Source: Streptomyces sp. NBC_01351 (GTDB lineage: Bacteria > Actinomycetota > Actinomycetes > Streptomycetales > Streptomycetaceae). From it: a stretch of 64,000 nt of DNA. Below are positions 25,906 through 34,114 of the stretch, one piece after another; the stretch's first letter is position 1; the number at the start of each line of letters is the position of its first letter. Position numbers and translations under genes: made by a program. The notes under the pieces are model-generated. The model was not told where the DNA came from, made no database searches, and saw only the letters and a list, made by a program, of their open reading frames with translations. Location: NCBI RefSeq assembly GCF_036237315.1, contig NZ_CP108356.1, forward strand, positions 5,895,501-5,959,500, in the 5' to 3' direction.

Positions 25906-26775
25906 TCAGTGGAAGGCGTGCTCCGCCTGCGGGAACGTTCCTCCGACCACGTCCGCGGCGAAGGCCTTCGCCGCGTCGTTCATGGTCTGCCGGAGGTTCG
26001 CGTACTGCTTGACGAACTTCGGCATCTTCCCGCCGGTCAGGCCCATCATGTCGGTCCACACCAGCACCTGCGCGTTGCACTCCGCACCCGCGCCGATACC
26101 GACCGTCGGGATGTGCAGGGACCGGGTGACCTCGGCGGCCAGCTCGGCCGGAACCAGCTCCAGCACCACCGCGAACGCCCCCGCGTCCTGAGCGGCCTTC
26201 GCGTCGCGCAGCAGCCGGTGCGCGGCCTCGTCGCCGCGGCCCTGGACCCGGTAGCCCATGGCGTTGACGGACTGCGGGGTCAGGCCCAGGTGGGACATGA
26301 CGGGGATGCCGGCCTGCACGATCAGCTCGGTCTGGGCCAGCGAACGCTCGCCGCCCTCCAGCTTCACCGCTCCTACTCCGGCCTCCTTCACGAGGCGGGT
26401 GGCGCTGCGCAGCGCCTGGACGGGGCTTTCCTGGTACGAACCGAACGGCATGTCCCCGATGACCAGGGCCCGGCTCGTGCCGCGGACAACGGCCGCCGAC
26501 AGCATGGTCATCTGGTCCATGGTCACCGGAACCGTGGTGTCGTAGCCCAGGTGGCAGTTGCCCATGGAGTCGCCGACCAGGATCACCGGGATCCCGGCCT
26601 CGTCGAAGACGGACGCGGTCATCGCGTCGTAGGCGGTGAGCATGGGCCACTTCTCGCCGCGTTCCTTGGCGAGGGTCAGGTCGCGGACGGTGATGCGCCG
26701 GGTGCCCGTGCCTCCGTACAGGGTGGGGGAGGCCGCGGCTGCGGGTTCGCGGGCAGGCGAAACGGCGTGCGTCAT
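25906..26775 (-). CDS. panB: 3-methyl-2-oxobutanoate hydroxymethyltransferase
   Basis: First committed step of pantothenate synthesis: transfers a hydroxymethyl group from methylene-tetrahydrofolate to 2-oxoisovalerate. The 289-residue protein has the PanB TIM-barrel landmarks: MLTAYDAMTASVFDEAGI, ILVGDSMGNCHLGYDTTVPV (metal and substrate loop), VKLEGGE, MSHLGLTPQSV, AFAVVLELVP with the catalytic glutamate, and GIGAGAECNAQVLVWTDM. Start ATG 26775 is fixed by AAGGAG eight bases upstream; an ATG seven codons earlier precedes that site and is rejected. Confidence 0.95.
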   Translation of the reverse strand: MTHAVSPAREPAAAASPTLYGGTGTRRITVRDLTLAKERGEKWPMLTAYDAMTASVFDEAGIPVILVGDSMGNCHLGYDTTVPVTMDQMTMLSAAVVRGTSRALVIGDMPFGSYQESPVQALRSATRLVKEAGVGAVKLEGGERSLAQTELIVQAGIPVMSHLGLTPQSVNAMGYRVQGRGDEAAHRLLRDAKAAQDAGAFAVVLELVPAELAAEVTRSLHIPTVGIGAGAECNAQVLVWTDMMGLTGGKMPKFVKQYANLRQTMNDAAKAFAADVVGGTFPQAEHAFH

Positions 26776-27073
26776 TGCAACTGCTCCTTGTGTCATCTCG
26801 AGGCGCCCTTACGGCGTCCCCGGACTCACCCACCATGGTGGCATCCGCGTGGCCAAAGGCGGAAGTACCGCGAGGGGCACGCCGGGCCCGGAGGATGCAA
26901 TGTGCGCGTTTCGTGACAAGCGGAAGCAAGTGGAACCCCTGGCGCACGGGCGTTCGTCCTCCCGGACGTACGACCGCACAGGGCGGTCGTGACGTACGGC
27001 ACGGAAGGCTCCGGTCATCGCCTAGGGTCAAGGGGCGGGGACGGAGCGCGAGCACGGCAGTGAGGGCAGTGGC
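26776..27073. other. 298-bp divergent promoter region of panB and the EEP gene
   Basis: No gene seen. It contains the perfect palindrome CCACCATGGTGG (26830-26841) and a hairpin ACGACCGC-ACAGG-GCGGTCGT (26970-26990) flanked by further ACGTACG symmetry. Either could be an operator; no known regulator consensus is recognised. The AT-richest part, around 26895-26930, is a plausible panB promoter. Confidence 0.5.
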
Positions 27074-28096
27074 ATGGCACAGGCGTACATGACGGAGTCG
27101 GGGAACGGCGGCTCGGAGCCCGAGCCCTCTGCCTCCCGCTTCCGGCGCCGGGTGGCCGAACTGCGCAGAGACCCCGGGATCTGGCGGCGCGGGCTGGTGC
27201 TGGCCGCGATCTCCGTACTGATCTGCCTGGTCATGGTGTTCCACGCGGAGCTGCCCAACGACGTGGGCAACCTCGGCAGCCTCACCGAGACCTTCCTGCC
27301 CTGGCTGGGCCTGGCCGTGCCGCTGCTGCTGGTCGGTGCCGTCCTGCGGAAGTCGGCGACCGCGCTGATCGCGATACTGCTGACGGCCGCGGTCTGGGCG
27401 AACCTCTTCGGGGGCCTGGTCACCGACAAGTCCGGCCCCGGCGGCAACCTCGTCGTCGCCACCCACAACGTCGACGCCGACAACGCCGACCCGCGCGGCA
27501 CGGCCGAATCGCTCGCGAAGTCCGGGGCCGACGTACTGGCCCTGACCGAGCTCAAGGGCAGCATCGTCCCCGTCTACGAGAAGGCCCTGCAGGGCACGTA
27601 CAAGTACCACTCCGTCGAGGGCACCGTCGGGGTGTGGAGCAAGCTCCCGCTGTCCTCCAGCCGGGCCGTGGACATCAAGATGGGCTGGACCCGGGCCATG
27701 CGCACCACCGTGGACACCCCCCAGGGCCAGGTGGCCGTCTTCGTCGCCCACCTGCCCTCCGTCCGGGTCAAGCTGAACGCCGGCTTCACCGCCAACCAGC
27801 GCGACAACAGCGCCGACGCGCTGGGCGCCTCGCTCGCCGCCGAGCCGCTGAAGAAGGTCATCCTGCTCGGCGACCTCAACGGCACCATGAACGACCGCGC
27901 GCTGTCCGAGGTCACCTCGCAGATGCGCTCCACGCAGGGCGCCGTGGGCGACGGCTTCGGCTTCAGCTGGCCGGCGCAGTTCCCGATGGCCCGGATCGAC
28001 CAGATCATGGTCCGCGGGATCGATCCGGAGGCCTCCTGGACCCTGCCGCGCACGGGCAGCGACCACCTCCCGATCGCGGCGCGAGTGACGGTCTAG
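27074..28096 (+). CDS. Membrane-anchored endonuclease/exonuclease/phosphatase-family protein
   Basis: A 340-residue protein with a cytoplasmic N-tail, three TM helices (about 40-58, 74-92, 97-115) and an extracytoplasmic EEP domain. Catalytic motifs are NVDADN, LALTELK (metal-binding Glu), GDLNGTMNDR and the C-terminal GSDHLPI with Asp-His. Such proteins hydrolyse phosphodiesters; nuclease and lipid phosphatase members look alike, so the substrate stays open. ATG 27074 follows a GGCAGTG stretch with only weak Shine-Dalgarno character. A strong terminator follows. Confidence 0.88.
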   Translation: MAQAYMTESGNGGSEPEPSASRFRRRVAELRRDPGIWRRGLVLAAISVLICLVMVFHAELPNDVGNLGSLTETFLPWLGLAVPLLLVGAVLRKSATALIAILLTAAVWANLFGGLVTDKSGPGGNLVVATHNVDADNADPRGTAESLAKSGADVLALTELKGSIVPVYEKALQGTYKYHSVEGTVGVWSKLPLSSSRAVDIKMGWTRAMRTTVDTPQGQVAVFVAHLPSVRVKLNAGFTANQRDNSADALGASLAAEPLKKVILLGDLNGTMNDRALSEVTSQMRSTQGAVGDGFGFSWPAQFPMARIDQIMVRGIDPEASWTLPRTGSDHLPIAARVTV

Positions 28097-28124
28097 CCCG
28101 GTCCGGCCGGGGGAGTACGCACGG

Positions 28125-28159
28125 AAGGGGCCCCGCCGCCGGTGCGGCGGGGCCCCTTT
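28125..28159 (+). terminator. Intrinsic terminator
   Basis: A 15-bp perfect stem (AAGGGGCCCCGCCGC with its complement) around CGGT, followed by TT. It lies between the EEP gene and the convergent nadE gene. Confidence 0.9.
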
Positions 28160-28199
28160 CCGCATTTCCGCATTTCCGCGTGCGCGGCGGCCGCGTCGG

Positions 28200-29954
28200 C
28201 TACGCCCGCTCGCGCCAGCCGTTCGTGATGGGCAGCCGGCGGTCCTTGCCGAAGCCCTTCGCGGAGATCTTCGTACCCGGCGGGTACTGGCGGCGCTTGT
28301 ACTCCGCCGTGTCCACCATCCGCAGGGTCCTGGCGACGAGCTCCCGGTCGAAGCCGGCCTCCACGATCGCCTCCATGCCCTGGTCGCGGTCCACGTACAG
28401 GGCCAGGATCGCGTCGAGCACCGGGTAGTCCGGCAGCGAGTCCGTGTCCACCTGGCCGGGGCGCAGCTCGGCGCTCGGCGGCTTCACGATCGAGTTGTCC
28501 GGGATCGGCGGGGTCTCGCCGCGTTCGACGGCCGCCCGGTTGCGGTACTGGGCCAGCCGGAAGACGTCCGTCTTGTAGACGTCCTTGATCGGGCCGTACG
28601 CGCCCACCGAGTCCCCGTACAGGGTGGAGTAGCCGACGGCCAGCTCCGACTTGTTGCCCGGGGCCAGCACGATGTGGCCCTCCTGGTTGGAGACCGCCAT
28701 CAGCATGGTGCCGCGCAGCCGGGACTGGAGGTTCTCCTCCGCCAGGCCGGTGAGGCCCAGCGAGCCCATGTACGCGTCGAACATCGGCTCGATCGGCACG
28801 GTCCGGAAGTTCAGGCCGGTCCGCTCGGCCAGGTCGGCCGCGTCGCCCTTGGAGTGGTCCGAGGAGTACTTCGAGGGCATCGAGACGCCGTACACGTTCT
28901 GCGCGCCGATCGCGTCGCAGGCGATGGCGGCGACCAGCGCGGAGTCGATGCCTCCGGAGAGCCCGATCACGACGGAGCGGAAGCCGTTCTTCCTGACGTA
29001 CGCGCGCAGGCCCACGACCAGCGCGTCGTAGATCTCCTCGTCGTCGTCGAGCCGGTCGGCGTAACCGCCGGTGACGACGGCTTCGTACGGCTCCACCGGT
29101 TCCTCGGAGAGGATCACCCGGTCGATGCGCAGTCCGTCGTCCACCACGCCCTCGGGGGCGTCGGCCCGCGCCGCCGGCAGGTCGAGGTCGATCAGCACGC
29201 AGCCCTCGGAGAACTGCGGGGCCCGGGCGATGACCTCGCCGTCGGCCCCGACGACGATCGAGTCGCCGTCGAAGACCAGCTCGTCCTGGCCGCCGATCAT
29301 GGCCAGGTAGGCGAGGGTGCAGCCGGCCTCCTGGGCGCGCTTCCGGACCAGTTCGAGCCGGAGGTCGTCCTTGTTGCGCTCGTACGGGGAGGCGTTGATC
29401 GAGATCAGCAGTCCGGCCCCGGCGGAGCGGGTGGCCGGGACCCGGCCGCCCTCCTGCCAGAGGTCCTCGCAGATGGCCAGGGCCACGTCGACGCCGTGCA
29501 CCCGGATCACCGGCTGGGTGTCGCCCGGCACGAAGTACCGGAACTCGTCGAACACGCCGTAGTTGGGGAGGTGGTGCTTGGCGAAGCGCAGGACGACCTC
29601 GCCGCGGTACAGCACCGCGGCCGCGTTCTCCGGGGAACCGGCCGGGCGGCCGAGCCGGGGCGCGGCCTTCTCGGTGCGGTCGAGGTAGCCGACGACGACG
29701 GGCAGCTCGCCGAAGCCCTCGTCCGCGAGCCGCCCCGCCAGGTCGCGCAGGGCGGTGCGGGAGGCCTCGACGAAGGACCCGCGCAGGGCGAGGTCCTCGA
29801 CGGGGTACCCGGTCAGCACCATCTCCGGGAACGCCACCAGATGGGCGCCCTGCTCGGCGGAGTGCCGGGTCCAGTGGACGACCGAGTCGGCGTTGGCGGT
29901 GATGTTGCCGACGTGCGAGTCGATCTGATTCAGAGCGAGACGAAGTTGAGGCAC
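28200..29954 (-). CDS. nadE: Glutamine-dependent NAD+ synthetase
   Basis: Last step of NAD synthesis: amidates nicotinate adenine dinucleotide using glutamine-derived ammonia. The 584-residue protein fuses an N-terminal nitrilase-type glutaminase (Glu in AFPEMVLTGYP, Lys in RFAKHHLPNYGVFDE, Cys in ALAICEDLW) with a C-terminal synthetase. The latter has the PP-loop GLSGGIDSAL (about 328-337), SMPSKYSSDHSK and LAPGNKSELAVGYSTLYGD. The end IPDNSIVKPPSAELRPGQ is typical. Start MPQLRLALNQ. Transcription is monocistronic by spacing. Confidence 0.96.
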   Translation of the reverse strand: MPQLRLALNQIDSHVGNITANADSVVHWTRHSAEQGAHLVAFPEMVLTGYPVEDLALRGSFVEASRTALRDLAGRLADEGFGELPVVVGYLDRTEKAAPRLGRPAGSPENAAAVLYRGEVVLRFAKHHLPNYGVFDEFRYFVPGDTQPVIRVHGVDVALAICEDLWQEGGRVPATRSAGAGLLISINASPYERNKDDLRLELVRKRAQEAGCTLAYLAMIGGQDELVFDGDSIVVGADGEVIARAPQFSEGCVLIDLDLPAARADAPEGVVDDGLRIDRVILSEEPVEPYEAVVTGGYADRLDDDEEIYDALVVGLRAYVRKNGFRSVVIGLSGGIDSALVAAIACDAIGAQNVYGVSMPSKYSSDHSKGDAADLAERTGLNFRTVPIEPMFDAYMGSLGLTGLAEENLQSRLRGTMLMAVSNQEGHIVLAPGNKSELAVGYSTLYGDSVGAYGPIKDVYKTDVFRLAQYRNRAAVERGETPPIPDNSIVKPPSAELRPGQVDTDSLPDYPVLDAILALYVDRDQGMEAIVEAGFDRELVARTLRMVDTAEYKRRQYPPGTKISAKGFGKDRRLPITNGWRERA

Positions 29955-30040
29955 GCGGCCCAGTCTAATCGTCTTTCTGACGCGATGTCCTGGACCCCGT
30001 GTGATTTCCCGCCTCGGACGCCTCGGACGGCTGGGCCGTC

Positions 30041-31207
30041 TCAGCCCACGGGGCCGGCGTACTTGACGTCGTCGAGGCTGACTCCGGGGGAGATGTCCGC
30101 CCTGATGCTCTTGGTGCCCTCAGGCACCTCGAAGGCCACGATGCCGCTGGCGGACTCGCCCGGCATGATCGCGCCACGGATGAACCTCGGGACACCGCCG
30201 CCGGGGCCGGCGACGTCGAAGACCATCGAGGCGGTCATGCCCTTGTCGTCGCGGACGTTGGGCACGGCGTGGATGACCTCGTACGGAACGGTCGAGCCGT
30301 TGGTGATCGTGACGGTGATCTGGATCGCGTTCTCGACCTTCTCGCGGGCGAGGGTGCCCTTCGGCTTGTACTCCTTCGGCACCGAGAGGCTCACCTGGAC
30401 GCCGTTGGGGTACGTGAAGGTCTCGCCGAACGGCAGCGCACTGGTCAGGCCGGGGACCTGGGAGGGCGACGGCGACTTCGGGGGGGACCAGGGCGTCTTA
30501 GACGGCGACGGCGTGGCACCGCCGAACAGCCGCTCTTTCCTGCGCTGTTCGATGCCGTCGGCCGCCTCGTCGGCGACGACGGCGGTGAGGAACATGCCGC
30601 CGACGGAGGCGATGAGCGCGAGCCCGCCGAGGACCGTGCCGACGACGGACAGCGCCTTGTTCGGGGCGCCCTTGGAGGAGCGGACGATGGCGCCGATGCC
30701 GAGACCGATCGCGGTCAGGGCGAGGATGCCACCGAGCCAGAAGAAGAAGGGGATGAGGCCGATGAGGATGCCGATGCCACCGACGACCGCCGCGGCGACG
30801 GCCAGGCCGTTGCTGGCCGGGGAGGGCGGCGCGTACCCGGTGTAGCCGGCCCCGGGGGGCAGCTGCACCCACGGGTTGCCGGGGGCGGCGGGGGCGCCGA
30901 ACCCGGGAGCGGTGGGGCCGCCGAACCCGGGGGCGGTGGGGTGGGCCGGGACCGGGGCCGGAGGCGTGAGCGGGGCGAACGGCGACGCGGCGGGGGCCGC
31001 CGGGGCGTCCTCCGGCGCTCGGGCCGGGACCGGGACCGGGGACGGCGTCTGGATCTTCTCCAGCGACGGGGCCGGGGCCTGGGCCGGGGTCTTCTCCAGC
31101 GACGGGGGCGCTGGGGCCGGGATCGAGGCCGGGACCGAGGCCCCCTCGGGTATGGGCGTCCCGGCCGGTTCGGTCGGCGTGCTGGGAGGGTTAGGCGGGG
31201 TGCTCAT
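30041..31207 (-). CDS. Membrane protein with C-terminal DUF4352-like domain
   Basis: A 388-residue protein. The first 130 residues are Pro/Ala-rich with repeated SLEK and FG(G/A)PTAPG segments. Two TM helices follow (about 135-160, 165-178) plus a third (about 193-215), then a Ser/Pro linker. A C-terminal beta-sandwich begins GETFTYPNGVQVSLSVPKEY and includes ITVTITNGSTVPYEV and IMPGESASGIVAFEVP, the DUF4352/telomeric-repeat-binding-like immunoglobulin fold. Probably an envelope protein with an extracytoplasmic domain; function unknown. ATG 31207 is chosen; an upstream open extension has no ribosome site. Confidence 0.82.
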   Translation of the reverse strand: MSTPPNPPSTPTEPAGTPIPEGASVPASIPAPAPPSLEKTPAQAPAPSLEKIQTPSPVPVPARAPEDAPAAPAASPFAPLTPPAPVPAHPTAPGFGGPTAPGFGAPAAPGNPWVQLPPGAGYTGYAPPSPASNGLAVAAAVVGGIGILIGLIPFFFWLGGILALTAIGLGIGAIVRSSKGAPNKALSVVGTVLGGLALIASVGGMFLTAVVADEAADGIEQRRKERLFGGATPSPSKTPWSPPKSPSPSQVPGLTSALPFGETFTYPNGVQVSLSVPKEYKPKGTLAREKVENAIQITVTITNGSTVPYEVIHAVPNVRDDKGMTASMVFDVAGPGGGVPRFIRGAIMPGESASGIVAFEVPEGTKSIRADISPGVSLDDVKYAGPVG

Positions 31208-31302
31208 ACGGGCGGAGGCGTCCTTTGGTTCGTCGCGTGGTTCGTCGCGCTGTGGTGATCGCGCCAAGCCTGCCACGCCCCCGCCCCGCCCCACGCGGCG
31301 TT

Positions 31303-32883
31303 TTACGTGCGCTCGTAGCCGAGCACCGTCATCATCCCGGACTCCGAGTGGTACACGTTGTGGCAGTGCAGCATCCACAGCCCGGGATTGTCGGCGTCGA
31401 AGTCCACCGTCAGCCTCCCGCCCGGCAGGATGACCGAGGTGTCCTTGCGGGCGCCCGTGCCGCCGCCCAGTGCGAAGGTGTGCCCGTGCAGGTGCACCGG
31501 GTGCCACATGGGCGTCGAGTTCCTGAGCTCCAGCCGCACCCGCTCGCCCGCCCGCACCGGATGCCGCTGGTCGGGCGTGTACGGGGTGCCGTCGAAGGCC
31601 CAGTTGTAGCGGGCCATGGTGCCCGTGAGCCTGATCGAGACCGTACGGTCCGGCGTGCGCGCCGGCAGGGCGGCCGACCCGGCGGCTTTGAGCTGGTCCG
31701 CCATCAGCGGACGGGTGCTCAGTTCGGCCGGCCTGGTCGCGGCGGTGGGAGCCGTACCGGACCCGGTGCGCAGGACGGCGAGCGCCGCCTGGCCCTTGCC
31801 CTCGGCCAGCGCGGTGAGCGGGAACACCCCGTCCTGCGCGGTGACCAGGACGTCGTACCGCTCGCCCATGCCGAGGAGGAGGCAGCCGGTCCTGGCCTGC
31901 TCGACGGGGAAGCCGTCGGTGTGGGTGACCGTCAGTTCGTGGCCACCGAGGGCGATCCGGAAGGGGGTGTCCCCGCCCGCGTTGATGATGCGCAGCCGGA
32001 TCCGGTCGCCGGGCCGGGCGGTGAAGACGGAAGGGTCGTCCGCCGCCCTGCCGTTGATCAGGTAGTACGGGTACGCGACGTCGCCCACGTCCTTGCCGAG
32101 GACGTCGCTCTCCCCGGCCATGCGGACGCGCGAGGGGCCGGTGGTGCCGGTCGGTGAGGCCGCGGGTGCCGCGCCGTGGCCGGCGTGGCCCGCTGCCTTG
32201 CCGTTCGCGCCGCGGAGTTCGGCGAGCACGGCGTCCGGGGTGGAGCCGTCCACGCCGTCGAGCCAGTCGTCCAGGACCACCACCCACTCCTTGTCGTACG
32301 CGAGGGGCTCCTTCGGGTCCTCGATGATCAGCGGCGCGTACAGGCCGCGGTCCTGCTGGACCCCGGTGTGCGGGTGGAACCAGTACGTCCCCGGGTGCGG
32401 GACGGCGAACTCGTACGTGAAGGAGCCGCCCGGGGCGATGTCCCGCTGGGTCAGACCGGGGACCCCGTCCATGTCGTTGCGCAGCGCCAGGCCGTGCCAG
32501 TGCAGGGAGGTGGCCTCGGGGAGGTTGTTGGCCAGGGTCAGGGAGAGCGTGCCGCCCGCGGTGGCCCGTACCTCCTGGCCGGGAAGCTTGTCCCCGTACG
32601 CCCACGAGCGGAAGACGTGCCCGCCGCCGAGGTCCAGCGGGGTGGCGGTGGCGGTGACCTTGACCTCGGTGAGCGGTCCGGTGGCCTTGCGGGCGGCCTC
32701 GGCGGCCTGGACCTCGGGCCCGGCCGGGTCCACGTAGTCGCCGGGGGCGGCGGCCTCGGCGGCGGCGCCGTGGTGCGCGGAGCCGTGGTCTTCGGCGGCG
32801 CCGGCGCAGGCGGCGAGCAGCCCCGAGCCGGCGAGGGCCGCGGAGGCGCCGAGGACGGCGCGACGGGAGGGAAGAGAGCGCAC
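31303..32883 (-). CDS. Tat-exported multicopper oxidase lipoprotein
   Basis: A 526-residue three-cupredoxin multicopper oxidase. The twin-arginine signal SRRAVLGASAALAGSGLLAAC ends in a lipobox (LLAAC), so it is probably exported folded and lipid-anchored. Copper ligands are visible: LHWHGLAL and WFHPHTG (type 2/3), HPVHLHGHTF, and HCHNVYHSESGMM with the type 1 cysteine and axial methionine. A His-rich AGHAGHGAA insert lies in domain 2. The class oxidises Cu(I) or phenols. GTG 32883 has GAGGT six bases upstream. The frame stays open upstream to an ATG at 33291. Confidence 0.9.
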   Translation of the reverse strand: MRSLPSRRAVLGASAALAGSGLLAACAGAAEDHGSAHHGAAAEAAAPGDYVDPAGPEVQAAEAARKATGPLTEVKVTATATPLDLGGGHVFRSWAYGDKLPGQEVRATAGGTLSLTLANNLPEATSLHWHGLALRNDMDGVPGLTQRDIAPGGSFTYEFAVPHPGTYWFHPHTGVQQDRGLYAPLIIEDPKEPLAYDKEWVVVLDDWLDGVDGSTPDAVLAELRGANGKAAGHAGHGAAPAASPTGTTGPSRVRMAGESDVLGKDVGDVAYPYYLINGRAADDPSVFTARPGDRIRLRIINAGGDTPFRIALGGHELTVTHTDGFPVEQARTGCLLLGMGERYDVLVTAQDGVFPLTALAEGKGQAALAVLRTGSGTAPTAATRPAELSTRPLMADQLKAAGSAALPARTPDRTVSIRLTGTMARYNWAFDGTPYTPDQRHPVRAGERVRLELRNSTPMWHPVHLHGHTFALGGGTGARKDTSVILPGGRLTVDFDADNPGLWMLHCHNVYHSESGMMTVLGYERT

Positions 32884-33364
32884 GGGAGTACCTCGTGGTG
32901 GGGGTCGTGAGGGGACTGTGCGGGCATGCGGGCATGCGGGGGCTCGGGGGCGCGGCGGGTCGGGGCCTGCGCCGGACCGGCCCGGTAGGCGGGCCGCGCC
33001 CCCGAGCGGCGCGGTATCGCGGGAGCCGGCCGGTCCGGCGACGAGGGGCGGCATCTTGACCCCGGTGGGGCAGATGCACCCCGGATCCATGTCGGTCGCG
33101 TGGTGCGACTCACCGTCCGCCGCCGGGTCGGGCGGGCCCGCCGAGGCAACGGAGTGGGCGGCGGGTGCGTCTTCCCAGGCATGGGACTCAGTCGGATGGC
33201 TCAGGGTGCGGGTGGTCGCGATGCCCGGCAGGGGCCTGGCGGGCAGCGGTGGCCTGGGCCACGGGGCAGCTCGCCGGGCTCTGCTCGTCATGTCGGGAAC
33301 CCTACCCGGGGTGGGTATCCGTTCTTCGGATTAACCGCCGGGTCTGCATAGGATTAGTCACACT
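32884..33364. other. 481-bp leader region of the multicopper oxidase, possible small Cys/His gene
   Basis: No secure gene. On the minus strand a frame in phase with the oxidase is open from ATG 33291. Its middle reads ESHHATDMDPGCICPTG, a Cys/His-rich stretch that could bind copper, but flanking codons look random and there is no signal peptide or TM helix. It may be a decayed or frameshifted metal-related small gene, or simply a long leader. The TACCC-N5-GGGTA site at 33303 sits at its upstream end. Confidence 0.45.
33303..33317. promoter_or_regulatory. TACCC-N5-GGGTA inverted repeat, candidate copper-repressor site
   Basis: TACCC (33303-33307) and GGGTA (33313-33317) are perfect inverted repeats around GGGGT. 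G/C-tract inverted repeats flanked by TA resemble CsoR-type operators in actinomycetes. It lies between the multicopper oxidase side and the DUF998 gene (start 33365). No CsoR gene is in the window. Confidence 0.45.
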
Positions 33365-34114
33365 ATGTCCTCTAATGGCCCCTCCATACGCCCCTCGTCC
33401 CGTACGGTCCGGTCGACGTCGACGGGTCCGTCGACGTGGACGGCCTGGCCGGTCGCCGTACTGATCGGGCTCGGCGCCACCGCCTACACGGCGTGGGTGC
33501 TCGAAGTCGTCCTCTCCACGGGCCTCAACCCCATCGAGACGTACGTGAGCGAGCTCGCCGCCCAGGACCAGCCGCTCGGCGGCCTCTTCCGGGCCACCGA
33601 CTTCTGCGCCGGCCTGCTCGCCTTCGCGGGCGGACTGCTGGCGCTGCTGGGGCTGCTGCGCCACTCCGAGGCCCGCCGCGCGTGGTCCGTCGCCGGCTGG
33701 GCCGGAGTCACCCTGTTCGGGGCGGCCACCGCCGCCGACGCCTGGCTGCCGCTGAGCTGTACGCCGACCGTGGACCCGGTGTGTGCCGCGCGGGAGACCG
33801 CCGGGCTCGTGCCCGCCACGCATCAGGCCCATGCCGTCAGCAGCAGTCTCGCGATGACCGGAGCCCTCGTCGGGATCGTGGCCCTCACCGTCGCCGCCCG
33901 GCGCTACGGCCGGCTCGCCCCGCTGGCCCGCTACGGCCCGGTCCTGGTCGTCCTGGAACTGCTCGCCACCGCGTGGACCCTGACCGCCATAGCGCTCTTC
34001 ACGGCCGGGCGCGGCACCTGGGCCCTGGGCGCGGGGCAGCGGCTCCAGGTGCTGTTCGTGGCGCTCTGGCTGGGCCTGCTCGCCTACTCCGTGCACAGGG
34101 AGCGCCGCACGTGA
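33365..34114 (+). CDS. DUF998 family membrane protein
   Basis: A 249-residue protein with about seven TM helices. The first (about 28-50) is followed by [20 protein letters not shown], the amphipathic loop characteristic of DUF998, then [20 protein letters not shown]. Two cysteines in [17 protein letters not shown] may form an external disulfide. The hydrophilic N-tail is Ser/Thr/Arg-rich. Function unknown. It overlaps the next gene by GTGA (34111-34114), so the two are translationally coupled. Confidence 0.85.
   Translation: MSSNGPSIRPSSRTVRSTSTGPSTWTAWPVAVLIGLGATAYTAWVLEVVLSTGLNPIETYVSELAAQDQPLGGLFRATDFCAGLLAFAGGLLALLGLLRHSEARRAWSVAGWAGVTLFGAATAADAWLPLSCTPTVDPVCAARETAGLVPATHQAHAVSSSLAMTGALVGIVALTVAARRYGRLAPLARYGPVLVVLELLATAWTLTAIALFTAGRGTWALGAGQRLQVLFVALWLGLLAYSVHRERRT

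Noticed and set aside
31303..33291. Multicopper oxidase starting at 33291
   Set aside because: That start would bury the Tat signal more than 130 residues inside the protein; GTG 32883 has a spaced ribosome binding site.
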